Positions 6,553 through 13,163 of a stretch of DNA of 17,108 bases are shown here, in pieces. The DNA is taken from assembly GCA_947581745.1 (NCBI GenBank), contig CANPVW010000308.1, forward strand, positions 1 through 17,108, read 5' to 3'. The notes beneath the pieces were generated by a model. The model was not told where the DNA came from, searched no databases, and saw only the letters and a program-made list of their open reading frames with translations. This DNA comes from Candidatus Benthicola azotiphorus (lineage in GTDB: Bacteria > Gemmatimonadota > Gemmatimonadetes > Palauibacterales > Palauibacteraceae). Numbering within the stretch: the first letter of the stretch is position 1; each line of letters begins with the position of its first letter. Both the position numbers and the translations under genes were made by a program.

Positions 6553-7391
6553 CACCCGACTCCCTGGACCTGTGGGACTCGCAGATGCGGAGGGAAATCC
6601 GGGCGGAAGTCCGCAAGGCCCTCGCCAATCTCGGGCAGGAGGCGGCCCCTCCGGAGGGCGAGGGTCCGGTAGTCGAGCTCGAAGATGTTTGCCTGTCATA
6701 CGGCGAGCACACGGTACTCGATGGGGTGTCACTGGCGTTGCAGCGAGGAGAGACGCTGTCGGTTCTGGGGGGCTCCGGGGCCGGAAAATCGACGATCCTC
6801 AGGCTGATCCTGGGACTGTCTCTGCCGGACTCCGGCGAAGTCCGGGTCGAGGGCAAGGACATATCGCACGTTCCGCTGACACAGGTACTGGCGCTCCGAC
6901 GGAACATGGGGATGGTGTTTCAGGAAGCCGCTCTGTTCGACTCACTCACCGTGTACGACAATGTAGGGTTCTACCTGCACGAGCACACCCACCTGTCGGA
7001 GGGCGAGATCGAGTTCCGTGTGCGCGAGTCCCTCGGCCTGGTCGATCTGGAACCGGAGCAGGTGATGGGGTTGCTGCCGGCCGAACTCAGCGGCGGCATG
7101 AAGAAGCGGGTGGGTATCGCGAGGGCCGTGGTGCACCGGCCGCGTCTGCTGCTGTACGACGAGCCTACAAGCGGACTGGATCCGATCACGACCAGGACGA
7201 TCAACGACCTGATCCTGAAGCTGCAGGGTGAGATCGAGGTCAGCTCGATCGTCGTGACGCATGATATCCGTTCGGCCTTCCGCACGAGCAACCGGGTCGC
7301 TCTATTGTTCGAGGGTTCACTGGTCTTCGTGGGAAGCCCGGAGGAAATGGTGGCGACGGAAGACGAGTATGTGCGAGAGTTTCTGCGCTAG
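6549..7391 (+). CDS. mlaF: MlaF-family ABC transporter ATP-binding protein
   Basis: A 280-residue ATPase that powers the MlaE permease. Motifs: Walker A GGSGAGKST (74-82), Q-loop Q125, signature LSGGMKKR (180-187), Walker B LLLYDEPTSGLDP (200-212) and switch His in VVTHD (H238). The LSGGMKKRVGIARA form is specific to the MlaF/Mkl branch rather than general ABC importers. The ATG at 6549 overlaps the mlaE stop codon (ATGA), which implies translational coupling. The frame is open farther upstream inside mlaE, but that is shadow. Oddity: about 40 hydrophilic residues, with an RREIRAEVRKAL amphipathic helix, precede the ABC domain, longer than in E. coli MlaF. A 54-bp gap follows before mlaD. Confidence 0.94.
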   Translation: MTPDSLDLWDSQMRREIRAEVRKALANLGQEAAPPEGEGPVVELEDVCLSYGEHTVLDGVSLALQRGETLSVLGGSGAGKSTILRLILGLSLPDSGEVRVEGKDISHVPLTQVLALRRNMGMVFQEAALFDSLTVYDNVGFYLHEHTHLSEGEIEFRVRESLGLVDLEPEQVMGLLPAELSGGMKKRVGIARAVVHRPRLLLYDEPTSGLDPITTRTINDLILKLQGEIEVSSIVVTHDIRSAFRTSNRVALLFEGSLVFVGSPEEMVATEDEYVREFLR

Positions 7392-7445
7392 GCGCACCCG
7401 GCCGACCCGCCGCGCGCACGGACGGTATCGTGCGAGGGAGAGGCA

Positions 7446-8426
7446 GTGAGAAGAGGCGCGGCGGTCACTTGGGAGCAGGTGCGCGTCGGCCTGCTTATCC
7501 TGGCGGCACTCGGGTTGCTGTCGTTCGGAGTGTTCCTGGTGGGCGATACGGGACACGTGTTCGGTGAACGGTACCGACTGGTGACGCTCGTCCGCTCGGC
7601 ATCCGGCCTCGTCCCGGGAGCCGCAGTGCAGCTCGCCGGCCAGACGGTCGGTCAGGTGGACGAGATCCGGTTCATCCCGCCCTCGGAGCGACCGGAAACA
7701 AGAGAAGCGGTCGCCATCTGGCTCGCGATCAACGTTGAAGTTCAGGATCAGATACGAGAGGACTCTCGCGCGCAGGTACGGACGCAGGGCCTTCTCGGGG
7801 ATCGCCTGATCGATATCCGGCCCGGCAGTTCGGCAGCGCGGGTCCTGCAGCCTGGTGACACGGTCGCGTCCGCCGCGAGCCTGGACTACGATGCATTGCT
7901 CGCCGAGGGGGCCGAGGCCGTCGGCGACCTCACCGAAGTGGCCAGAAACCTTTCCAGCCTGACTCGCGGGCTCCTCGAAGGCCGCGGGACACTGGGCCAG
8001 CTCGTGGTGGACGGGCAGCTGTACGATCGGCTGGTGGGACTGGCCGAGAGCCTGGATACCCTCGCCGCATCGGCCGCGTCGCCAGACGGGTCGCTGATGC
8101 GGTTGCTGACCGACGATACGTTGTATACCGCCGTCCGGTCGGCCGTGACCTCCTTCGATACGCTCGCCCGCTCGGTCGTCGAAGGTGAGGGAACTCTGGG
8201 ACAGCTCGTTCGCTCCGACAGTCTCTACTCGGAGCTGACGGCAACGGTGACCCGTGCGGACTCTCTTCTCGCCGGACTTCTGGCCGGGGAGGGCTCGGCG
8301 GGACGCCTGTTCACGGATGAGCAGATGTACGAGGAACTGCTTCGCACTCTGGTGGAGCTGAACGCGATGCTGGAGGACGTCCGGAGGGACCCAGAGCGCT
8401 ACGTCCCGGACATCTCCGTGTTCTGA
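7446..8426 (+). CDS. mlaD: MlaD-like MCE domain protein with four 34-residue C-terminal repeats
   Basis: A 326-residue membrane-anchored MCE protein, the periplasmic lipid-shuttling partner of MlaE/MlaF. One N-terminal transmembrane anchor spans about 13-33. The MCE domain follows at about 40-125, with SGLVPGAAVQLAGQTVGQV (53-71) and the TQGLLGDRLIDIRPG end motif (113-127). The C-terminal third is built from four copies of an 18-residue motif starting at residues 179, 213, 247 and 281, exactly 34 residues apart. They are probably helical, since heptad-like Leu spacing runs between them. E. coli MlaD has no such region; long helical tails occur in other MCE proteins (PqiB, YebT, Mce1), where they form barrels bridging the periplasm. 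Start GTG 7446 follows the ribosome binding site GGGAGAGG. It ends 9 bp from convergent greA. Confidence 0.9.
   Translation: MRRGAAVTWEQVRVGLLILAALGLLSFGVFLVGDTGHVFGERYRLVTLVRSASGLVPGAAVQLAGQTVGQVDEIRFIPPSERPETREAVAIWLAINVEVQDQIREDSRAQVRTQGLLGDRLIDIRPGSSAARVLQPGDTVASAASLDYDALLAEGAEAVGDLTEVARNLSSLTRGLLEGRGTLGQLVVDGQLYDRLVGLAESLDTLAASAASPDGSLMRLLTDDTLYTAVRSAVTSFDTLARSVVEGEGTLGQLVRSDSLYSELTATVTRADSLLAGLLAGEGSAGRLFTDEQMYEELLRTLVELNAMLEDVRRDPERYVPDISVF
7980..8339 (+). repeat. Four in-frame 34-residue (102-bp period) repeats within mlaD
   Basis: The copies begin GRGTLGQLVVDGQLYDRL (residue 179), PDGSLMRLLTDDTLYTAV (213), GEGTLGQLVRSDSLYSEL (247) and GEGSAGRLFTDEQMYEEL (281). Consensus is G-x-G-[TS]-x-G-x-L-[VF]-x-[DS]-x-x-[LM]-Y. 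Spacing is 34 residues each time, although the DNA itself is diverged. Conserved protein with diverged DNA argues for old duplication under structural selection rather than a recent slippage array. Confidence 0.9.
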
Positions 8427-8435
8427 CCAGCCGTA

Positions 8436-8918
8436 TCAGCCCTTGCCGTCCCCCAGCTCGTGCAACGTCTCGAACGTCAGCACTCGGTAGCGAATGCGAC
8501 CGTTCGGGAGCGGGACGTCCACTTCGTCGCCATCTCCCTTGCCGAGCAGAGCTTTGCCGATAGGCGAGGCCATGGAGATCTCGGCCTTCTCGAAGTCGAG
8601 GTAGTCTCCGAACGCCAGCGTGTAGTGCTCGACGGTCTCGTCGTCCAGATCCAGCACCTCCACGCGCGAACCGAATCCGATCCGATCCTCGGGTATCTGC
8701 TCGAGGTCGATATCGCTCAGCTCGCCGAGCCTGCGCGAGATGTGGTCGAGTCGGGCGCGCACGAACTGCTGTCGTTCCAACGCCGCAGTGTACTCCGAGT
8801 TCTCACTCAGGTCCCCCTGCGCCACTGCCGTTTCGATTTCGCGTGGCAGCGTGACGTTCAGCTCGTGGAGCAGTGCTTCCGCCTCTCCGTTGAGGCGATC
8901 CAGTAGTTCGTCCAGCAC
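8436..8918 (-). CDS. greA: Transcription elongation factor GreA
   Basis: A 160-residue factor that enters the RNA polymerase secondary channel and stimulates cleavage of backtracked RNA. The N-terminal coiled coil carries the acidic tip GDLSENSEY (35-43), with D36 and E39 matching the essential acidic pair. The C-terminal FKBP-like domain has the signature SPIGKALLGKGDGDEVDVPLPNG in parts (118-140). The start chosen is GTG 8918, nine bases after AAGGAG (8933-8928). It gives the canonical length of about 158. A longer frame reaches 9044, but it runs through the ssrA terminator, so it is rejected. It lies just downstream of ssrA on the same strand and is convergent with mlaD. No clear promoter was found in 8919-8996. 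Confidence 0.95.
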   Translation of the reverse strand: MLDELLDRLNGEAEALLHELNVTLPREIETAVAQGDLSENSEYTAALERQQFVRARLDHISRRLGELSDIDLEQIPEDRIGFGSRVEVLDLDDETVEHYTLAFGDYLDFEKAEISMASPIGKALLGKGDGDEVDVPLPNGRIRYRVLTFETLHELGDGKG

Positions 8919-8996
8919 TTGGTCTGTCTCCTTGCTCCCTCTGGGCGGGACAGCCGGCGGCGGTGCCGTGCGCGTCGAATCGCACCACGCCGGCCC

Positions 8997-9040
8997 AAAA
9001 AAGAAAAACTCCGCGACCCGGCTCGAAGCCGGAGCGCGGA
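8997..9040 (-). terminator. Rho-independent terminator of ssrA
   Basis: On the minus strand, TCCGCG pairs with CGCGGA and, across a 2-nt internal loop, CCGGCT pairs with AGCCGG around a TCG tip. An interrupted T tract, TTTTTCTTTTTT (9008-8997), follows at once. It begins six bases after the tmRNA discriminator base, so it ends pre-tmRNA almost at the mature 3' end. Confidence 0.9.
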
Positions 9041-9046
9041 TCATGA

Positions 9047-9406
9047 TGGAGGTGCCGGGAATCGCACCCGGGTCCGTGAAGTCTTCCCCCTCGGTCTCTA
9101 CGTGCGTATTCGAGGATCGAGTCTCGCCGACGGCAAGGCTCCTCGACGGCCTGTCGTCAGCCAGCCACGTGCGGCTTGCGCCATCTCATCTCCACGACCC
9201 GTGACATGCCGTAGAGACCAGCCCGAATTATCGGCGTTCTTCGAGCCGCCTCGGGCGGGCCACTCGGAGAACGGGCCACGTCAGTTACGCAGCCAGAGCC
9301 AAGTTGTCGTTGGCAATTGTGTGTTTTCCCGGTGTTTCACGAGGTTCCGGGACACCTCGGCACGCTGCCTCAGGATCCGAATACACGTCGAATCTAGTTC
9401 ACCCCC
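9047..9406 (-). ncRNA. ssrA: Transfer-messenger RNA (tmRNA)
   Basis: One-piece tmRNA of 360 nt before CCA addition. The 5' end GGGGGTG (9406-9400) pairs with CACCTCC (9054-9048) as a 7-bp acceptor stem with one G-U, and the discriminator is A (9047). The conserved 5' block GAACTAGATTCGACG follows the acceptor. The 3' T-arm reads GACCCGGGTGCGATTCCCGG, with CCGGG/CCCGG stem and TGCGATT loop. CCA is not encoded (TCA instead), so it must be added. With SmpB and EF-Tu it rescues stalled ribosomes and tags the nascent chain. The internal frame encodes ANDNLALAA (9314-9285). The LAA end is the usual ClpXP degron. Promoter and hairpin leader lie at 9500-9437, and a strong terminator follows. Confidence 0.96.
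9285..9314 (-). other. tmRNA proteolysis tag reading frame (ANDNLALAA-stop)
   Basis: GCC AAC GAC AAC TTG GCT CTG GCT GCG TAA, read on the minus strand within ssrA. The AND- beginning and -LAA end match known bacterial tags such as E. coli ANDENYALAA. The resume codon is inferred as GCC at 9314-9312 by that similarity. Only the nine codons and stop are claimed. Confidence 0.9.
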
Positions 9407-9436
9407 TCATTGTCAATCAGCTGCGCCTGAGCGCAC

Positions 9437-9462
9437 GCGAGGGCTGCCGGAGCAGCCCTCGC
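9437..9462 (-). other. Perfect 10-bp hairpin in the ssrA 5' leader
   Basis: GCGAGGGCTG and CAGCCCTCGC form a perfect inverted repeat around a 6-nt loop. It lies between the predicted ssrA promoter (9500-9472) and the mature tmRNA 5' end (9406), so it would be the first structure on the nascent precursor. Neither strand has a T tract next to it, so it is not an intrinsic terminator. Confidence 0.7.
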
Positions 9463-9471
9463 CATGATGTG

Positions 9472-9500
9472 ACACTAAAGCGCCGCGCCGGTTCCGTCAA
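9472..9500 (-). promoter_or_regulatory. Candidate ssrA promoter
   Basis: TTGACG (9500-9495), 17 bases, TAGTGT (9477-9472) on the minus strand. The -35 is 5 of 6 and the -10 3 of 6. Transcription would start near 9465, giving a precursor leader of about 60 nt to be removed, presumably by RNase P, at 9406. A TTGACA at 9416-9411 is too close to the mature 5' end to serve. Confidence 0.5.
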
Positions 9501-9539
9501 TGTGCACCCCGGGGAAGGCAGATCCTTAAGCGGCTACCT

Positions 9540-9569
9540 TTGACATCGATTCTGTAAACCGAATATACT
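9540..9569 (+). promoter_or_regulatory. Near-consensus promoter of ptsN
   Basis: TTGACA (9540-9545) with 18 bases to TATACT (9564-9569): a perfect -35 and a 5 of 6 -10, the best sigma-70-type promoter in the window. Start near 9576 gives a leader of about 62 nt that contains the AGGAGA ribosome binding site (9624-9629) eight bases before the ATG at 9638. It is divergent from the ssrA promoter. Confidence 0.8.
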
Positions 9570-9637
9570 GCTGTCTCCCGATGTTCAACGAATAACCGGG
9601 CCCCGGGGCGACGTCCCGAGGCCAGGAGAAGATACAT

Positions 9638-10090
9638 ATGCAACTGCGCGACTTCTTCACGCTGGACGCCATCAACCTGGATCTCGAGTCGGAAACCAAA
9701 GACGAGGCGCTCAAGGAGCTAGTCGGTCTCCTGGGTCTCGACGAAAAGTCGAGGGGCATCCTCTTCAAGATGCTGAAGCGCAGGGAAAACCTCGGGTCGA
9801 CCGGGATCGGGCGGCGCATTGCGATTCCGCATTGCCGCTCGCTGGTGGTCAACCGGCTCCGGGTGGCGTTTGGTCGAAAGCTGTCCGGAATCGATTTCGA
9901 CGCTATCGACAAGAAGCCGGTTCAACACGTCTTCCTGATCGTCGCTCCCCCCCTGGAAGTCTCGAACCAGTACCTGCCCGTTCTGGGCCGCATCGCCCAG
10001 TTCGGCAAGGAGCCTGACGTGCCCGAGCGTCTCGCTGAGCTCCAGCGACCTGAGGAGTTCATAGCGCTGCTGGAGGAAAAGGGAGTCTGA
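9638..10090 (+). CDS. ptsN: PTS EIIA-type (PtsN-like) regulatory protein
   Basis: A 150-residue EIIA(Ntr)/mannitol-fructose-type domain. The phosphorylation site is H65 in STGIGRRIAIPHCRS (54-68); most relatives read GIGNGIAIPH, so the RR here is a small deviation. The downstream FGRKLSGIDFDAIDKKPVQHVFLIVAP stretch (78-104, in parts) is family-typical. EIIA(Ntr) proteins accept phosphate from NPr/HPr and control targets such as potassium transport or stress responses by binding. No sugar-permease gene is nearby, which supports a regulatory role. It has a strong promoter and ribosome binding site. Only 2 bp separate it from the zinc-ribbon gene downstream, so the two are cotranscribed. Confidence 0.9.
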   Translation: MQLRDFFTLDAINLDLESETKDEALKELVGLLGLDEKSRGILFKMLKRRENLGSTGIGRRIAIPHCRSLVVNRLRVAFGRKLSGIDFDAIDKKPVQHVFLIVAPPLEVSNQYLPVLGRIAQFGKEPDVPERLAELQRPEEFIALLEEKGV

Positions 10091-10092
10091 CC

Positions 10093-10449
10093 ATGCACCC
10101 GCAGCTCGAACTTCTGCTTGAGCTACAGGATCTTCAGACCCAGAGACGAGCTCTGGAGGATGATCCCCTGCGGGACATGGAAGAGGCGGTGTTCGAACTG
10201 CGGCCGGCAGAGGCACTCGACCTTCTGCAGGTCAAGATCGCGGAGGTCATCGATCGCCTGGAGCCCGGAATCCGTCGACGGTATATGGACCTTGCCGGGA
10301 ACCTGGACCGGGCGGTCGCTCCCGTTCTGAACGGCATCTGTTACGGTTGCTTCGTCGCCACCCCAACGGCATGGGCATCCGAGGCCGGCCGCAACGACCA
10401 TATCGGCGTGTGCGACTACTGCGGGCGGTTTCTGTACTACGTCGACTGA
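10093..10449 (+). CDS. Small C4-type zinc-ribbon protein
   Basis: A 118-residue protein. The N-terminal half (1-60) is Leu/Glu/Arg-rich and predicted helical or coiled-coil. The C-terminal half carries CYGC (C83, C86) and CDYC (C107, C110), followed by GRFLYY. The pattern of R-x-x-Y, then a C-x-x-C pair, about 20 residues, then C-x-x-C-G-R-x-L-Y matches the zf-RING_7/CT398-like zinc-ribbon domain. Those proteins are usually about 240 residues with a long coiled coil, so this one is a short version. The biochemical role is not established. It starts 2 bp after ptsN and is probably translated with it. The 38-bp gap to convergent selB shows no terminator. Confidence 0.8.
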   Translation: MHPQLELLLELQDLQTQRRALEDDPLRDMEEAVFELRPAEALDLLQVKIAEVIDRLEPGIRRRYMDLAGNLDRAVAPVLNGICYGCFVATPTAWASEAGRNDHIGVCDYCGRFLYYVD

Positions 10450-10487
10450 CGCCATCGGCGACAGTCTTCCGATCTCCGTCTCCCGGT

Positions 10488-12380
10488 TCACTTCCCGCCA
10501 TCGATCGCGATCCGGCCCTCCGGTGTGCGTTTCGTCACACCCATCCGGTCCATGTGCTCCAGGAGGGGAATGAGGTGCTTTCTTGTCAGGCCGAGAGCCT
10601 CCCGGAAGCCTGCAGGCGCGACGGCTTCGAACCGCGTCAGATCTCGTATCGTCTCGCGCGCCCTGGCCTCGGCTTCGCGAGTCAGGAAGACCTCCGGCGT
10701 CACTCGAACCACGCGTCCCGATTCGACCAGCAGCTTCAGGAGGTCGTTCAACACGTCGCGGTCCAATCCGAGGCGACCGGCCAGATCGCCGGGCGAGGGC
10801 GGCGCGAGGTCTGCTGTCGCCAGAATTGCCTCGAGGGCCTCTGAAGCCTCCCGCTCTGCTCCGCTGAGGTCCGCCTCATGTCCTGCGAGGCGGATCCCCG
10901 GTCCGTCTACGACCACCTTGCCCCGCGCCTCCAGCACTCCGACCACGTGATTGACGAGTTCCGGGGAGTACTTTCTGGACAGGCCGGCGCGCACCGACTC
11001 GAGCGGTTCCGAAGAGAGCCTCCGCCGGCGCTCGTGAGCCTCCTCCAGGTGTTTCAGCACGGCCGCCTCGGCGCCCCGCAGTGCAGCCTCGCCATACCAC
11101 TTCCCACTCAACCTGACCGTGCCCCCGGTGCCGGCGAGAATTTCCTCCGCCATCGCCGACGTCAGCCGCGTGGCGAGAGGCAGCTCATCTCGCGCCCTTC
11201 CCTCTCCTCCGGCCGCGTCCACAGCGGCCGATATGGCATCGGAGGGGCTGCCGTCCAGGATGGCACCCCAGGCCTCGACCTGAGACCTCCAGCCCCGTGG
11301 CGGATCGAGGGCGCACACCTGGCCGCCACCGAGGATCGACACCGGCGAGTAGAAGCGCAGGATGAACCGGTCTCCGGCCCGGGCTACGACGGGTCGTTCG
11401 CAGTCGAGCACCACCCATCCGACTCCGCCCGGAGTCAGGGTCTTCCTGTCAACGGTTCGCACCCGCGCCATCACTTCGTCAGTTCCGAGGAACAGTCGCA
11501 CGCGCTGTCCGTGGGACAGGGCATGGGGCGATTCGGCTATGACTTCGACCCGCGCACCCAATCGATTGAGTGGTCTCCAGCCCCCCTGCCCCAGGACCAC
11601 GCTGCCCCGACCTACCTGATCGGAGTCGACGCCCACGAGAGCGATCGCGCAGCGGCGCCCTGGCCCGACCTGCTCCCTCGACTCGCCGTGTACCTGCAGC
11701 GACCTGACCCGGGCCACCTGGTCGACCGGCAGCAACCGCACGGTTTCGCCTGCGCCTACCCGACCGCTCCAGGTCGTGCCCGTGACCACCGTTCCCGCAC
11801 CGGGCACGGTGAAGGACCTGTCCACCGGCATCCGGAACAGGTCCGATGGATCACGGACCGAGGGTCGCGCCGCCGCTTCCCCGATGGCCCGCCGCAGCTC
11901 TTCCAAACCCTGGCCCGTTACCGCCGAAACGTCCACGATCGGCCAGTCCAGACCTTCCGTCAGCCTGTTCACCTCGTCACGCGTGGTCTCGCGAACCAGA
12001 TCGAGCCACTCAGCCTCGACCCGGTCGGCCTTGTTGAGCGCCACGACCCCGTTGAGGACGCCGAGCAGCCTGGCGATCGTAAGGTGCTCCCTCGTCTGCG
12101 GCATCGGTCCTTCATCTGCGGCTACCACGAGCAGGAGAAGATCGATTCCCGTAGATCCCGCCAGCATGTTCTTCACGAAGTCTTCGTGTCCTGGAACATC
12201 GACGATTCCCGCCTCACAGCCCGCCAGATCCTCGAACGGGGCGAACCCGATGTCGATGGTCAGTCCGCGCTCGCGCTCCTCCGCCCAACGATCGGTCTCC
12301 ACTCCGGTCAATGCCCTGACCAGTGCGGTCTTCCCGTGATCCACGTGCCCCGCCGTCCCGATGATGATGCCGCGCCTCAC
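10488..12380 (-). CDS. selB: Selenocysteine-specific translation elongation factor SelB
   Basis: A 630-residue GTPase that delivers Sec-tRNA(Sec) to UGA codons by binding a SECIS hairpin. GTPase motifs: G1 GHVDHGKT (11-18), G2 around T41 in ERGLTIDIGF, G3 DVPGH (61-65) and G4 NKAD (116-119). EF-Tu-like domains II and III follow (RMPVDRSFTVPGAGTVVTGT, read in parts, marks domain II). The C-terminal winged helices end in LGLTRKHLIPLLEHMDRMGVT in parts, the SECIS-binding wing typical of SelB and absent from EF-Tu. Start GTG 12380 overlaps the recO stop (GTGA). Its tRNA partner selC is at 2333-2429, in a different operon. selA and selD were not found here. Confidence 0.96.
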   Translation of the reverse strand: MRRGIIIGTAGHVDHGKTALVRALTGVETDRWAEERERGLTIDIGFAPFEDLAGCEAGIVDVPGHEDFVKNMLAGSTGIDLLLLVVAADEGPMPQTREHLTIARLLGVLNGVVALNKADRVEAEWLDLVRETTRDEVNRLTEGLDWPIVDVSAVTGQGLEELRRAIGEAAARPSVRDPSDLFRMPVDRSFTVPGAGTVVTGTTWSGRVGAGETVRLLPVDQVARVRSLQVHGESREQVGPGRRCAIALVGVDSDQVGRGSVVLGQGGWRPLNRLGARVEVIAESPHALSHGQRVRLFLGTDEVMARVRTVDRKTLTPGGVGWVVLDCERPVVARAGDRFILRFYSPVSILGGGQVCALDPPRGWRSQVEAWGAILDGSPSDAISAAVDAAGGEGRARDELPLATRLTSAMAEEILAGTGGTVRLSGKWYGEAALRGAEAAVLKHLEEAHERRRRLSSEPLESVRAGLSRKYSPELVNHVVGVLEARGKVVVDGPGIRLAGHEADLSGAEREASEALEAILATADLAPPSPGDLAGRLGLDRDVLNDLLKLLVESGRVVRVTPEVFLTREAEARARETIRDLTRFEAVAPAGFREALGLTRKHLIPLLEHMDRMGVTKRTPEGRIAIDGGK

Positions 12381-13111
12381 CGGGCTTCCTCCAGGAGCAG
12401 GAAGTCGAGCGAACGCAGCCGGATCCCTTCTGCCGCATGGTGCCGAATGAACTCGACCAGTATGTGGATCTGACGACTGGACAGCGCCTCACCACCTGGC
12501 TGGCCCGACGCTACCTCTCGCAGAGTCCTGATCTCATCCGCGGGCAACACGGCGCCGGGCGGTAGACACTGATCGCAGACGAGGCTGCCCTCCCGTACAT
12601 CGAGCCTGCCACCGCGCTCGACGAGTGGGTCTCCACAACGGGCGCAGCCGCCGAGGTCCGGGGCGAAGCCGAGCACATCGACCAGTGTCCAGGCGGCCGC
12701 CACCGCCGTCCCCGAGACCGCCACGGCCTCCACGCTCATCAGGGAGTCGAGTCCTGTAGTCAGAGCGTGGAACAGCTCCGGGTCGTGCTCCACAGGGGCG
12801 AGACGCAGCACGAGCTCACAGAGCACGCTCGCGGCGGCGTAGCGCTTCAGATCGCGCCCAAGCGCCTGACGCTCACACACGAGATCGAAGCCTGACAGCG
12901 TGTGGAGATCCCGATCCGGCTTCAGGTAGAAGGTGGCGGCGCCTTCGGCGAACGGCTCGAGCAAGCCCGACAGCCGGCTGCGCGGGCGAAGGGCGCCCCG
13001 CGCCATCACAGACTGTGGACCATGGTCCATCGTCAGCAGACGCAGGATCTTGCTGGTGTCACTATAGGCATGCGTCTGCAGCACGATGCTGCGCGTGGTC
13101 ACGATCGGCAC
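12377..13111 (-). CDS. recO: DNA repair protein RecO
   Basis: A 244-residue recombination mediator that helps RecA load on SSB-coated DNA with RecR. The N-terminal OB-fold opens with the family sequence TTRSIVLQTHAYSDTSKIL in parts (5-23), followed by MARGALRPRSRLSGLLEPF in parts (36-54), typical of RecO. A zinc site is formed by C156, C159, C179 and C182. The SLVCDQC-to-LSSRQIHILVEFIRHH C-terminal part also matches. Length is normal. Start GTG 13111 has no good Shine-Dalgarno. A weak GATAGC lies eight bases upstream and could be a -10 box for a leaderless message, though this is slender. It is 52 bp after the propeller lipoprotein gene and overlaps selB by 4 nt. Confidence 0.94.
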   Translation of the reverse strand: MPIVTTRSIVLQTHAYSDTSKILRLLTMDHGPQSVMARGALRPRSRLSGLLEPFAEGAATFYLKPDRDLHTLSGFDLVCERQALGRDLKRYAAASVLCELVLRLAPVEHDPELFHALTTGLDSLMSVEAVAVSGTAVAAAWTLVDVLGFAPDLGGCARCGDPLVERGGRLDVREGSLVCDQCLPPGAVLPADEIRTLREVASGQPGGEALSSRQIHILVEFIRHHAAEGIRLRSLDFLLLEEAR

Positions 13112-13163
13112 GCGGTCAAGCTATCCCGGCATATCAGTGGCCGGCAAACGCTGGTCCGCGTGA

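Noticed and set aside
8919..9044. Longer greA start at 9044
   Set aside because: The extension would translate the ssrA terminator and T tract; GTG 8918 has a good ribosome binding site and gives family length.
9411..9416. TTGACA as the ssrA -35 box
   Set aside because: It is five bases from the mature 5' end and no -10 box follows at the right distance; TTGACG at 9500 fits better.
9437..9462. Perfect hairpin as a terminator
   Set aside because: No T tract on either side, and it lies within the predicted ssrA leader.
10878..12473. 531-codon plus-strand open frame opposite selB
   Set aside because: Opposite the GTPase and winged-helix codons of SelB; no domain of its own and would be convergent with nothing.
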